Source of the DNA: JAJPJE01 sp963724985
GTDB taxonomy: Bacteria; Acidobacteriota; Terriglobia; Terriglobales; Acidobacteriaceae
Length of the DNA stretch: 64,000 nucleotides
Reading direction: 5' to 3'
NCBI GenBank assembly: GCA_963724985.1
Contig: CAVRWV010000008.1
Span: 219,440 to 283,439, forward strand
The translations under genes and the position numbers were made by a program. A model generated the notes under the pieces. The model was not told the DNA's origin, did not search any database, and was given only the letters and a program-made list of their open reading frames with translations. Below are positions 8,931 to 17,027 of the stretch, one piece after another. Every line of letters starts with the position of its first letter. Within the stretch, counting starts at the first letter, position 1.

Positions 8931-9112
8931 ATTGTTTGAGTCCGCAGGGCATCGGACCGATGCTAAAGCGCGTGATCAGAAATGATTTCTGTTTTCGCTG
9001 TCCTCAAAAGCGGACAGTTTTCGATCGCTCTTCGAGGGCCACCAACGGACATTTATACGAGAGATCTCTGCGACGTCCTCCCGCAGCAGACCAAAGCGGC
9101 ACCGAGGTCTCC

Positions 9113-10702
9113 GTGCGCAAAAAGATTGTCCCTCCGAACGCGCCGAACGTGGTCGAGCGCGTACGTTCTATCCTGGCAAGTGTTGGACTCACACTTTCGC
9201 AAGCATCGCAGCGGGCGGCAAATGTTTTTGGCCATTCCTCGCCTTTTTTCTTTCCTCATACGCTCTATTACCAGTTGCGGCGCGAGAGCTTCAGCCCCAG
9301 TCTCCATCAGGTTTTTGCCCTGAGCGCGATTTCTGGTTACCGTTTTTCGGACTGGCTGCGCGTCTTTGGATTCAATCTCGAGGATCTGGCGACACTGCAA
9401 GTATCGTTGCCCTCCAAGCGCACGATTCTCCTCGATTCGTCCTGGACCGATTCACAGGCGTGGGTCTGGTGGCCTCGCGCTCGCCCGCACAAAACCCCGG
9501 TTCCCGCGATTGCGCCGCTTGCCGAACTACTCGAACTGTCGACACGAAAGCGAATCGGTTCGCTGCAACAAGAGTCACACTGCCTCTACGCCAAAATCGG
9601 CACCGAAGACGCGCTCGCCTTTCCGGATCTGCTTCCAGGCAGCATCGTACGCGTGAATCCAGAAGCATCGAGCCTGCTGTCACAGAAATCTAGGCAACCG
9701 TCTGAGCGCATGTTTCTCATCGAGCACAGCAAGGGGCTGTTCTGTTGCAAGGTGCGCGTCATCGGTGGTCGCCTGCTGGTTCCGATCAGTACTTTGTCGT
9801 CTTACGCGCAAGCGGAGCTTGCATTGGCGGACCAGGTGCGCGTGCTGGGTACACTCGATCTTGAGATTCGGCCCCTCTCTCGTCCAGAGCCACCCGCAAT
9901 TCCCGCGGGCTTGGCGAGGCAATGGCAGCCCCAGCCGCTTCTGTCCGCGGCGCAATTGGGCGAGTTGCTACGATACCGCCGAGAAAATCATGATCGCTCG
10001 CTGCGGGAGGCATCGGAACTCAGCCGTCGCATCGCAGGGCTCCTTGGTGATGAGCGCTACCTGGTCTCCGCCAGTTCACTTTGCGACTACGAACTTGGAC
10101 GGGCGATTCCCCGGGATTTTCACAAGGCTGTGACCATCTGTCTGATATATGGAGTCGAGTTCCGCAGGGTATTGCAAACGATGGGCATACCATTGGAGCG
10201 CGCCGGGGCCAAGCCGATGCCGGACGATTTCATGCTCGGAGGCACTGAAGACACTGACGATGTTCAAACAGCTGACACGGAGGCCGCGGATCAGAGCGGC
10301 TTTCTGTCCGGACTTTTGAGAGAGTACGGAGAGATCCCCTTCTTCTTGCGCAACGCCATTGCGTCACTTTCCGGACTCGAAGCGAGTTCGTTCGAACAGG
10401 TTTTCTGGGTCGGCGGAGAGAAAGACCCTCTCTACCCCTACTTGGAGAACGGCTTGCTGGTGCTCGTCAATCATCGAAAGAAGAGGCCATCACACCCCAT
10501 TTCGAAGCCTGTGTGGCAGCAGCCTGTCTACATGATCCTGAAGCGCGATGGAGTCTATGTTGCCGCCTGTTGCGGAGTCGAGAACGGAACGTTAGTCCTC
10601 CATCCTTACACGACAGAGTTCCATCGGTCGGAACGCTTTCGTTATCGCCACGACGCCGAGATCGTAGGACAGATCATCGCCGTCGCCAGAAAACTCGCCT
10701 AG
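9113..10702 (+). CDS. Duplicated HTH/S24-like regulator (two copies fused)
   Basis: The frame is open from 8936, but the GTG at 9113 has GAGG five bases upstream and precedes the first recognisable domain, giving about 529 residues. The first half has a divergent HTH (VRSILASVGLTLSQASQRAA, YYQLRRESFSPSLHQVFALS) followed by an S24-like region (LYAKIGTEDALAFPDLLPGSIVRV). The second half repeats the plan: HTH (LGELLRYRRENHDRSLREASELS, SSLCDYELGRAIPRDFHKAV) and S24-like domain (DPLYPYLENGLLVLVNHR). It therefore looks like an internal duplication of the architecture at 7984-8769. It ends 185 bases before the lasso ABC transporter and is on the same strand, so it may regulate or be co-transcribed with that operon. 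The exact start is uncertain. Confidence 0.7.
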   Translation: MRKKIVPPNAPNVVERVRSILASVGLTLSQASQRAANVFGHSSPFFFPHTLYYQLRRESFSPSLHQVFALSAISGYRFSDWLRVFGFNLEDLATLQVSLPSKRTILLDSSWTDSQAWVWWPRARPHKTPVPAIAPLAELLELSTRKRIGSLQQESHCLYAKIGTEDALAFPDLLPGSIVRVNPEASSLLSQKSRQPSERMFLIEHSKGLFCCKVRVIGGRLLVPISTLSSYAQAELALADQVRVLGTLDLEIRPLSRPEPPAIPAGLARQWQPQPLLSAAQLGELLRYRRENHDRSLREASELSRRIAGLLGDERYLVSASSLCDYELGRAIPRDFHKAVTICLIYGVEFRRVLQTMGIPLERAGAKPMPDDFMLGGTEDTDDVQTADTEAADQSGFLSGLLREYGEIPFFLRNAIASLSGLEASSFEQVFWVGGEKDPLYPYLENGLLVLVNHRKKRPSHPISKPVWQQPVYMILKRDGVYVAACCGVENGTLVLHPYTTEFHRSERFRYRHDAEIVGQIIAVARKLA

Positions 10703-10886
10703 TTCGTTTCCTTTTCGGACAACTCTTCCAAGGAGGCCGATGTTCGATTTGCGGTTTTACGGGACGTTTCGTGTTCGTTGTTAAAGAGATGAACAGTTGA
10801 ACTCTTCTGTCGACAGGTTCGGCGTGCGTACATACTCTCGGCATTCGTTGCGTTGCTCGTTTCATCTGCGACGGGAACAGGGTCCC

Positions 10887-12617
10887 ATGTCACCGAGGTT
10901 TCCCGGCGAACTGTATTGGCTTGTGCGCCGCTTGCGGCCTTTTCTTGCGTGGTACATGGCGAGTTTCGTCTGCCTTGCTGCGGGAAGCCTCTTGTCGCTC
11001 CTTGCTCCGTTAGCACTTCGGTGGTTGATCGACAGCGTTCTTCCGCATCGAAGCGTATCGCTACTCTACTTAGCGGTGCTTTTGATTTTCCTCGGATACC
11101 AGGGTCGAACGTCACTTCTGAGCCTCGGTACGCTCCTGATGTTGAGCTCGGCGCAAAGAATGGGACTGGCGCTCAGAATGGAAGTGCTGCGGCACCTCGA
11201 TTCGCTCTCCGCGGATTATTACGACAACACCCCGGTCGGCGCCGTGATGTATCCGCTCAAGGAACCGGTCGACGAGATCGCAAGTTTTGGCTCCGATTTA
11301 TTACCGTCCGCTCTGAGGATCCTGTTTACCACGTGTTTCACGTTGGCCACCATGCTAGTGCTGAGTCCTGCACTGACCATCGCCGTGATTCCATTGATTC
11401 CAGCGTTTGTGTTGATACGGCAACACTTTCGGCAAAGACTGGTAGCCAGCGCGGAGCAGGTCCAAGCCGATCGGTTAAACTGGAGCGCTTTCTTGCAGGA
11501 ACACCTGTCGGCCGCTGTTTCCATTCAGTTGCTGGGCCAGCAACGACGGCAGCAGCGCAGCGCCTTTCGGCTCCTCGCTCGTACGGTTCGATCCCAGCAT
11601 CGGCTCTATGCCGCCAGTACCTCATACACCATCTGGGGCTCGCTAGTCATAGTCCTGGCGATCTGCGCTGTGATTGCGTATGGCGGCTTCTGTGTCGTAG
11701 CTGGAGCTCTGACGGTTGGGAGTCTGGTGGCCTTTCACGGCATCGCCGTTCAACTGTTTGAGCCGCTCAGCGGCGCGGCTGAGCTGTACGCACGTACACA
11801 AAAGGCGCTCGCAAGCATCCGGCAGGTGCGAGCTGCCCTTGCCCTGCAAGCTACGGTCGCTGAAGCCGAAGCGCCGGCCTTGCTTTCTCCGCAACAGGTT
11901 CTGCAGATCGATCTGGAGGGGGTTGAGTTCACTTACCCGCAACAGAGAACCATACTTCGAATTCCCCGGCTCTCGATTCTCCCCGGCGAAAAGATCGCTC
12001 TCACCGGAGAGAATGGAGCCGGAAAGAGCACGCTCGCGAAACTGATCGCCAGGCTTCACGATCCCATCCATGGATGCGTTCGTATCGGCGGCCAGGACCT
12101 TCGCAGCATTGAACTACAGAGTCTGCGCCAGCACGTTAGCTATGTCCCACGAGTCCCGATGTTGTTCGATGGGACCATCGCTTCCAACCTGCGGCTCACT
12201 AAGCCGAACGTGTCGGAAGACGAACTCCTAACTGCCACGTACCAAGTCGGGCTGGACGCGTTCCTTGCAGGTTTGCCCCATGGTCTGCATCAACGAGTGG
12301 GACCAGCAGGATGCCAGCTCTCCGGCGGACAAGGCCAGAGGCTCGCTATTGCCCGGGCGCTCTTACTCAAGCCTTCGATTCTCATTCTGGATGAAGCCAC
12401 CTGTTGTCTCGACGCTCGGTCGGAAATGCAGATTCTGGAGAGCATCCAAGCGCGATTGAACCGCTCTACCATCATCGTCATCTCGCATCGCGCCGCGACC
12501 CTCTCCGCATTTCGACGACTCCTCATTCTTTCTGCAGGGCAGATCATCGGAGATGGAGAGCCAACGGCCTTAATCGCCGCTGGCCCGCGGCTTCACCAGC
12601 GCGCATCCTGGCAGTGA
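10887..12617 (+). CDS. ABC transporter, fused permease-ATPase (lasso exporter)
   Basis: ATG 10887 gives 576 residues. An N-terminal six-helix permease (about residues 15-320; YDNTPVGAVMYPLKEPVDEI is a typical coupling region) is followed by an ATPase. The ATPase shows Walker A GENGAGKST, signature LSGGQGQRLAIARAL, Walker B ILILDEAT and a switch histidine in VISHR. There is no C39 peptidase domain, as expected for lasso-peptide exporters (class D), where the leader is removed by the B protein instead. It heads the operon running through the precursor at 18969. In-frame sequence up to 10797 is probably not translated. Confidence 0.85.
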   Translation: MSPRFPGELYWLVRRLRPFLAWYMASFVCLAAGSLLSLLAPLALRWLIDSVLPHRSVSLLYLAVLLIFLGYQGRTSLLSLGTLLMLSSAQRMGLALRMEVLRHLDSLSADYYDNTPVGAVMYPLKEPVDEIASFGSDLLPSALRILFTTCFTLATMLVLSPALTIAVIPLIPAFVLIRQHFRQRLVASAEQVQADRLNWSAFLQEHLSAAVSIQLLGQQRRQQRSAFRLLARTVRSQHRLYAASTSYTIWGSLVIVLAICAVIAYGGFCVVAGALTVGSLVAFHGIAVQLFEPLSGAAELYARTQKALASIRQVRAALALQATVAEAEAPALLSPQQVLQIDLEGVEFTYPQQRTILRIPRLSILPGEKIALTGENGAGKSTLAKLIARLHDPIHGCVRIGGQDLRSIELQSLRQHVSYVPRVPMLFDGTIASNLRLTKPNVSEDELLTATYQVGLDAFLAGLPHGLHQRVGPAGCQLSGGQGQRLAIARALLLKPSILILDEATCCLDARSEMQILESIQARLNRSTIIVISHRAATLSAFRRLLILSAGQIIGDGEPTALIAAGPRLHQRASWQ

Positions 12618-12891
12618 TCCACATAACAACCAGGGCAGCGGAATGCCGCTAGCACATCTATACCGTTCGATGCGAGAGCGTTGCGGTTCTTCGCTTATTC
12701 AAAACTGCACAAAACAGAAATCTCCATACCAGCCGTACGTGGTCGCATGTTGTTGCTGATTACCGGCTTCGGCGAGTCATGTTGTTTCACCGAAAGTTTT
12801 GTTCTTTTGCTCGCATACAGAGATGGAGCATGGCAGATTACGCATCGCAGGTTTGCCGGTATACCGCAAGTACGCCGGTTCGGAGTTTCGA

Positions 12892-13164
12892 ATGTACAGA
12901 GTTTTGGAGAACGTGCGAAGCACGCACAGTGCCGATGGTGCAGTCGTACTGGACATTCGGCAAGGCCAACTGTTCAGCCTCAATGTGGTTGGATCGAGAA
13001 TGCTCGAACTCATGAAGGACAGACTCAGTGAAGCGGCCATTGTGAATCAAATCGCTCGCGAATTCAGTGTAACTGCGGAGATCGTCGAAGACGATTTCCA
13101 GCACTTCATCCGCGAGCTCAAGCAGCTTCAATTATTGGATGAACCCGTGTCACCCACCTACTAA
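12892..13164 (+). CDS. Lasso B1 protein: PqqD-like RiPP recognition element
   Basis: From ATG 12892 (GGAG six bases upstream) the 90-residue product matches a stand-alone PqqD/RRE domain. Strands around STHSADGAVVLDIRQGQLFSL are followed by the helix VVGSRMLELMKD, IVNQIAREFSV and a C-terminal helix ELKQLQLLDEP. In lasso pathways this protein binds the leader peptide and delivers it to the B2 protease. The precursor at 18969 carries the leader motif this domain recognises. An ATG at 12823 would add 23 residues outside the fold, so I prefer the shorter form. Confidence 0.88.
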   Translation: MYRVLENVRSTHSADGAVVLDIRQGQLFSLNVVGSRMLELMKDRLSEAAIVNQIAREFSVTAEIVEDDFQHFIRELKQLQLLDEPVSPTY

Positions 13165-13181
13165 GGACAAGGATTGGATTT

Positions 13182-14585
13182 GTGCAGGCGATGCAACAGT
13201 GCGATCGGAATCAGGTACGGGTCATCACGTTCCTGCCGGATGAAAGGAGCGTCTTGTTCCTGCGTGGAGAGCACGGTCTCCGTTTTCCGTGCCTGGAAAT
13301 CCCGCGCTATGAGCGCTATGCCGAAGCACTTACGACGCAGATGAAGCGCGAGTGCGGATGCTCGGTGGTTTGTCTGTTCCGATTGGATATTGCGGGTAAG
13401 CGTGAACAAGGCAAATCGAAGTGGTATCAGGTCGTGGAATGTTGGCGGCAACAAAACCGTCTTCCTGACAAAACTGTATGGAGAGCGATCTCTTTGGTTT
13501 CCCCGGAGTGTTTTGAAGATGCGCACGAGCATTCAGCCATGCGCCGATGTCTCGCAGAGTATGAGGTGCGGCAGCTCTTCCCGAGGCCGGAACCCTTCGC
13601 CAACCCAGGATGGTTTCGCCAATTACAGATGTGGGTAGAAATGAAAATTCGCCCAGTCCAACTTCGTCTTACCGGAAAGTTCTCGCAAGTGAATGGCACC
13701 GCCTCGTTCAGTTTGATTCGGTTTGAGACCACTGGCGAGGCGGTTTGGTTCAAGGCTGTTGGCGAAGAGAACCGGCACGAATGTGCCATCACCCGTACCC
13801 TGGCGCGATTTTTCCCTAGACATATCAGCCCGGTCCTCGCGGCCCACTCGCAATGGAACGGGTGGCTATCGAGAGAGGTTTCAGGCGCAAACCTCGGCGA
13901 TAGCCACAGCGTGGAGCACTGGAAATCATCCGCAGAGACTTTGGCGTTGTTGCAAATCGAGTCCATCGGCACCGAGGCCGTTCTCCGGGAATCGGGTGCA
14001 AGGAACCTGAGCGCAACGGCGCTTCGCAGATTATTGTCACCATTCATGTCCCAGATAAGAGAGCTCATGCAACGGCAGAAAACCGCTACTCCGCCAAGGC
14101 TCTCCCCGTTCGAACTCCGCTGGCTTCAGAAGCAAATCAACCATGCGCTCGTTTGCTTCGAGAGGATTGAGCTCCCTAATACGCTGGGTCACTGCGATCT
14201 CAATCCCGCTAACATCATCGTTCGCCCGGACGGCTGTACCTTTCTGGACTGGGCGGAAGCCTACGTTGGACCTGCCTTTTTCAGCTTCCAGTATCTCCTG
14301 GAACATTTCCGGCGCACGATGGGTGGTTCTCCTCGTGACGAAGTGGAGCTTGCGGCTTCCTATCTGCGGCCATGGAAGGCGTTATGTGCGGATGCCAAGA
14401 TTCGATTGGCAATGCAACTTGTTCCTCTGCTAGCCGTGTTCGCCTATGCCGCTGGCAGCAATTTCTGGCGCAATCAAAACCACCTTCAGGCAGAAGCAAC
14501 CGGAGGCTATCTCCGCGCGCTTACGCGGCGGATGTATCGCGAGGCTTTGCAACTGTTTCGAGTGGAGGGCAAATGCCAAAGCTGA
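13182..14585 (+). CDS. APH-type kinase with Nudix-like N-terminal domain, in lasso operon
   Basis: Starting at GTG 13182, 17 bases after B1, the 467-residue protein has two parts. The first 130 residues (VITFLPDERSVLFLRGEHG, FPCLEIPRYERYAEALTTQMKRECG) resemble a Nudix hydrolase fold without a clear Nudix box. The C-terminal 300 residues are an aminoglycoside phosphotransferase-like kinase with a Brenner-type catalytic loop LGHCDLNPANIIV (HxDxxxxN) and metal-binding Asp in CTFLDWAEAYVGP. Its setting implies a tailoring role, for instance phosphorylation of a Ser, Thr or Tyr in the precursor, or of another substrate. Known lasso kinases (PadeK/ThcoK) are of the HPr-kinase type, so this would be a different solution. 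Substrate is unknown. Confidence 0.75.
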   Translation: MQAMQQCDRNQVRVITFLPDERSVLFLRGEHGLRFPCLEIPRYERYAEALTTQMKRECGCSVVCLFRLDIAGKREQGKSKWYQVVECWRQQNRLPDKTVWRAISLVSPECFEDAHEHSAMRRCLAEYEVRQLFPRPEPFANPGWFRQLQMWVEMKIRPVQLRLTGKFSQVNGTASFSLIRFETTGEAVWFKAVGEENRHECAITRTLARFFPRHISPVLAAHSQWNGWLSREVSGANLGDSHSVEHWKSSAETLALLQIESIGTEAVLRESGARNLSATALRRLLSPFMSQIRELMQRQKTATPPRLSPFELRWLQKQINHALVCFERIELPNTLGHCDLNPANIIVRPDGCTFLDWAEAYVGPAFFSFQYLLEHFRRTMGGSPRDEVELAASYLRPWKALCADAKIRLAMQLVPLLAVFAYAAGSNFWRNQNHLQAEATGGYLRALTRRMYREALQLFRVEGKCQS

Positions 14586-16615
14586 TGATCGCTCCGCCGC
14601 CGACAGCGGTCGAGCCACTTACGGAAATTCTCCACGGGGTCAGCGTTAGCGATCCGTACCGCTGGCTGGAAGACAACGACTCTCCCCGGACGCGCCACTG
14701 GCTGAAAGAGCAAACCGCATACGCCCGCGGGTATCTAAACGCAATCCCGGGCCAGGAGCGCATGCGCGTGAGGGTAGAGCAACTCCTGAATGTGGAAAGA
14801 GTCGATTCCATCCGAAAGGTTGGGAACCGATACTTCTTCCGTAAGCGAGCTCGTGCTCAGGAACAAGCCTGCATTTATTTTCGCGACGGTTTTGCTGGGA
14901 ACGATCATCTTCTGCTCGATCCCGCCAATTTCTCGAGAGGGAAGAATGTCGCGGTCAGGCTTCTCACAGTCTCTTCTGATGGACAGCTACTCTTGTATGA
15001 AATGAAAGAGGGTGGAGAACGTACTGGGACTTTCCACCTGCTTCACGTCGAGAGCCGCACGACGCTGACCGACGCGCTCCCGCGCGGATTCCTGCGTGGT
15101 TTCGCTTTCAGCGGCGACTGCCATGGGTTTTATTACGTTCACGAGACCGTGCACGACACCGATCGAAATCGCACAGCTTATTGGCACATGTTAGGCACAA
15201 GTTTTGACCGGGACCAAAAGGTGTTTTTGGCCGAAGGAGGCAACAATGTCCAGCTGCACATTGTTCCGAACACAAACACGCTGGGTTTCCTGGTTTACCG
15301 CGGACTTGATCCAACGCGCACCGATTTCTTTCTCTGGAATCCGGACACCGGAAACGCTCCGACGGCCTTGGTCCACAATGCGGATTACAAGTTCGCACCC
15401 TACCTTCTCAACAACGGCAGAATCGTCGCCCTGACGGATCGAGATGCTCCCAATTTCAAGATCGTGGAGGTGAGCAACGACGAAACCGGTGTCGCGTACT
15501 GGCGTGAGATTGTTCGGACGAGAGCGGAGCGGATTCAAGGTTGCGTTGTCACTGCCGCCCGAATTCTTGTGGCCTATCTCCGAGTAACGCAAACCATCGT
15601 GGACATCTTTGACCTGGATGGCGAACTTCTTGGACACTTGCCAACCGAGCCCAACGAGACGGTGCGCCTGACGGGGACCTCGCCGGATGGCGGCGAAGTG
15701 TTTTTCGAGCGCGAGTCGTTCACCAGGCCTATCGAGACATGGGTCTATTTCGCGGAACGTGGTCAGGTCAGGCCTTGGAAGAAGTCAGAGGTTGTTCATT
15801 GCGGCGATCCATTTCATTTCGAGCACAAACAAGTTTGGTTTGACGGAAAGGATGGAACGCCGATTCCGATGTTCCTCGTCGGGCGTCCTGAAGTTCTGAG
15901 AGGCGGGCTGCATCCTGCCGTGATGGCCTCCTACGGAGGCTATGGAGTCTCGATCACGCCGAAATTCAGCGTCCTCCTCACCTTTCTCTTGGAAAAGGGT
16001 TGCTTGGTCGCATTGCCCAATATTCGCGGTGGCTCAGAGTTCGGCGAAGCTTGGCATAGTGCTGCCAAGCGGCGAAACCGCCAGGTGGCATTTGACGATT
16101 TCCTGTCGGCAACTGAGTGGCTCATTCGAACGGGCCGGACGAAATCAGAAAAGCTTGCGATTTTGGGAGGCTCTAATGCTGGTCTCCTCGTCGGCGTTGC
16201 CGTCACTCAACGCCCGGAGCTATTCCGAGCAGTGCTGTGCCTCGCACCTATTCTGGATATGCTGCGCTATCACCTCTTTGACAGCGCCCGGAGCGCGAAA
16301 GAAGAGTTGGGAACGGCGGATGATCGGGAAGACTTTGCCGCACTTGCGGGCTACTCTCCGTACCACCAAGTTCGCGACGGCATTCGCTATCCGGCGACCA
16401 TGATCGTTTCCGGAGATCGCGATCAGGTATGCAACCCACTTCATGCCCGGAAGATGACCGCCCGGCTCCAGGCTGCCACCGCATCCCAGCAGCCCATACT
16501 GCTCGATTACTCATGCCAGCGCGGGCATTCACCAGTGCTGCCATTCAGTGCTCGTATTGAATCACTCACCGCTCGACTTGCGTTTCTCTGTCACCAATTG
16601 CAACTGCCCAGCTAG
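14573..16615 (+). CDS. Prolyl oligopeptidase family serine peptidase (S9A)
   Basis: ATG 14573 overlaps the kinase gene; a second ATG at 14585 forms a TGATG stop-start junction with its stop codon, so the two are translationally coupled. The roughly 680-residue protein has an N-terminal YRWLEDNDSPRTRHWLKEQ segment typical of S9A, a seven-bladed propeller, and a C-terminal alpha/beta-hydrolase. The catalytic Ser is in GGSNAGLLVG, the Asp in SGDRDQVCNP and the His in CQRGHSP. No signal peptide is evident, so it should be cytosolic. In this operon it may degrade the released leader, process the precursor or act on the mature peptide. It is distinct from the isopeptidase-like protein at 22405. Confidence 0.88.
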   Translation: MPKLMIAPPPTAVEPLTEILHGVSVSDPYRWLEDNDSPRTRHWLKEQTAYARGYLNAIPGQERMRVRVEQLLNVERVDSIRKVGNRYFFRKRARAQEQACIYFRDGFAGNDHLLLDPANFSRGKNVAVRLLTVSSDGQLLLYEMKEGGERTGTFHLLHVESRTTLTDALPRGFLRGFAFSGDCHGFYYVHETVHDTDRNRTAYWHMLGTSFDRDQKVFLAEGGNNVQLHIVPNTNTLGFLVYRGLDPTRTDFFLWNPDTGNAPTALVHNADYKFAPYLLNNGRIVALTDRDAPNFKIVEVSNDETGVAYWREIVRTRAERIQGCVVTAARILVAYLRVTQTIVDIFDLDGELLGHLPTEPNETVRLTGTSPDGGEVFFERESFTRPIETWVYFAERGQVRPWKKSEVVHCGDPFHFEHKQVWFDGKDGTPIPMFLVGRPEVLRGGLHPAVMASYGGYGVSITPKFSVLLTFLLEKGCLVALPNIRGGSEFGEAWHSAAKRRNRQVAFDDFLSATEWLIRTGRTKSEKLAILGGSNAGLLVGVAVTQRPELFRAVLCLAPILDMLRYHLFDSARSAKEELGTADDREDFAALAGYSPYHQVRDGIRYPATMIVSGDRDQVCNPLHARKMTARLQAATASQQPILLDYSCQRGHSPVLPFSARIESLTARLAFLCHQLQLPS

Positions 16616-16631
16616 GAAAGGGGTGAAATCT

Positions 16632-17006
16632 GTGTGTCCTCTCGTATCAGAAGCGTACCTGAAATTGGTCCAATTCGATGTCTACTTGGCGCGGAGAAAA
16701 TTCAGTGCGTTGCACAACAAAGTGCGGAACTGTCCATCGGGCCGAATTCTGGGATCGGCGGATGACATCGGGCGAGTCTGCCATGCCGTGGACGTCGCCT
16801 GCATATGGTACTTCAAACAGGTGCTCTGTCTGCAGCGGTCGGCGGTTACGTGCTGCCTGCTGCGGCGGTACGGTGTGCCGGCGGAACTGGTAATCGGGAT
16901 TCGCAAACTTCCGTTTCAAGCACACGCCTGGGTCGAGGTGAATCGCCAAGTAGTCAATGACAAAACCCATATGCCCGAGCTTTTCACGATTCTGGATCGA
17001 TGCTAA
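16632..17006 (+). CDS. Lasso B2 protein: transglutaminase-like leader peptidase
   Basis: I start at GTG 16632, eight bases after AAAGGGG. The product is about 124 residues. The C-terminal half has the lasso B2 pattern: catalytic Cys in CLQRSAVTCCLLRRYGVPAEL, His in FQAHAWVEV and Asp in QVVND. This thiol protease cleaves the leader from the precursor with help from the B1 protein. Length and motif order match stand-alone B2 proteins of split B1/B2 clusters. It lies 21 bases upstream of the cyclase gene. Confidence 0.9.
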   Translation: MCPLVSEAYLKLVQFDVYLARRKFSALHNKVRNCPSGRILGSADDIGRVCHAVDVACIWYFKQVLCLQRSAVTCCLLRRYGVPAELVIGIRKLPFQAHAWVEVNRQVVNDKTHMPELFTILDRC

Positions 17007-17027
17007 CAACCAAAAGGTAGGCAGATT

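Noticed and set aside
10807..10816. CTGTCGACAG palindrome before the lasso exporter as an operator
   Set aside because: A single 10-bp palindrome that matches no other site in the window; too weak to report as regulatory.
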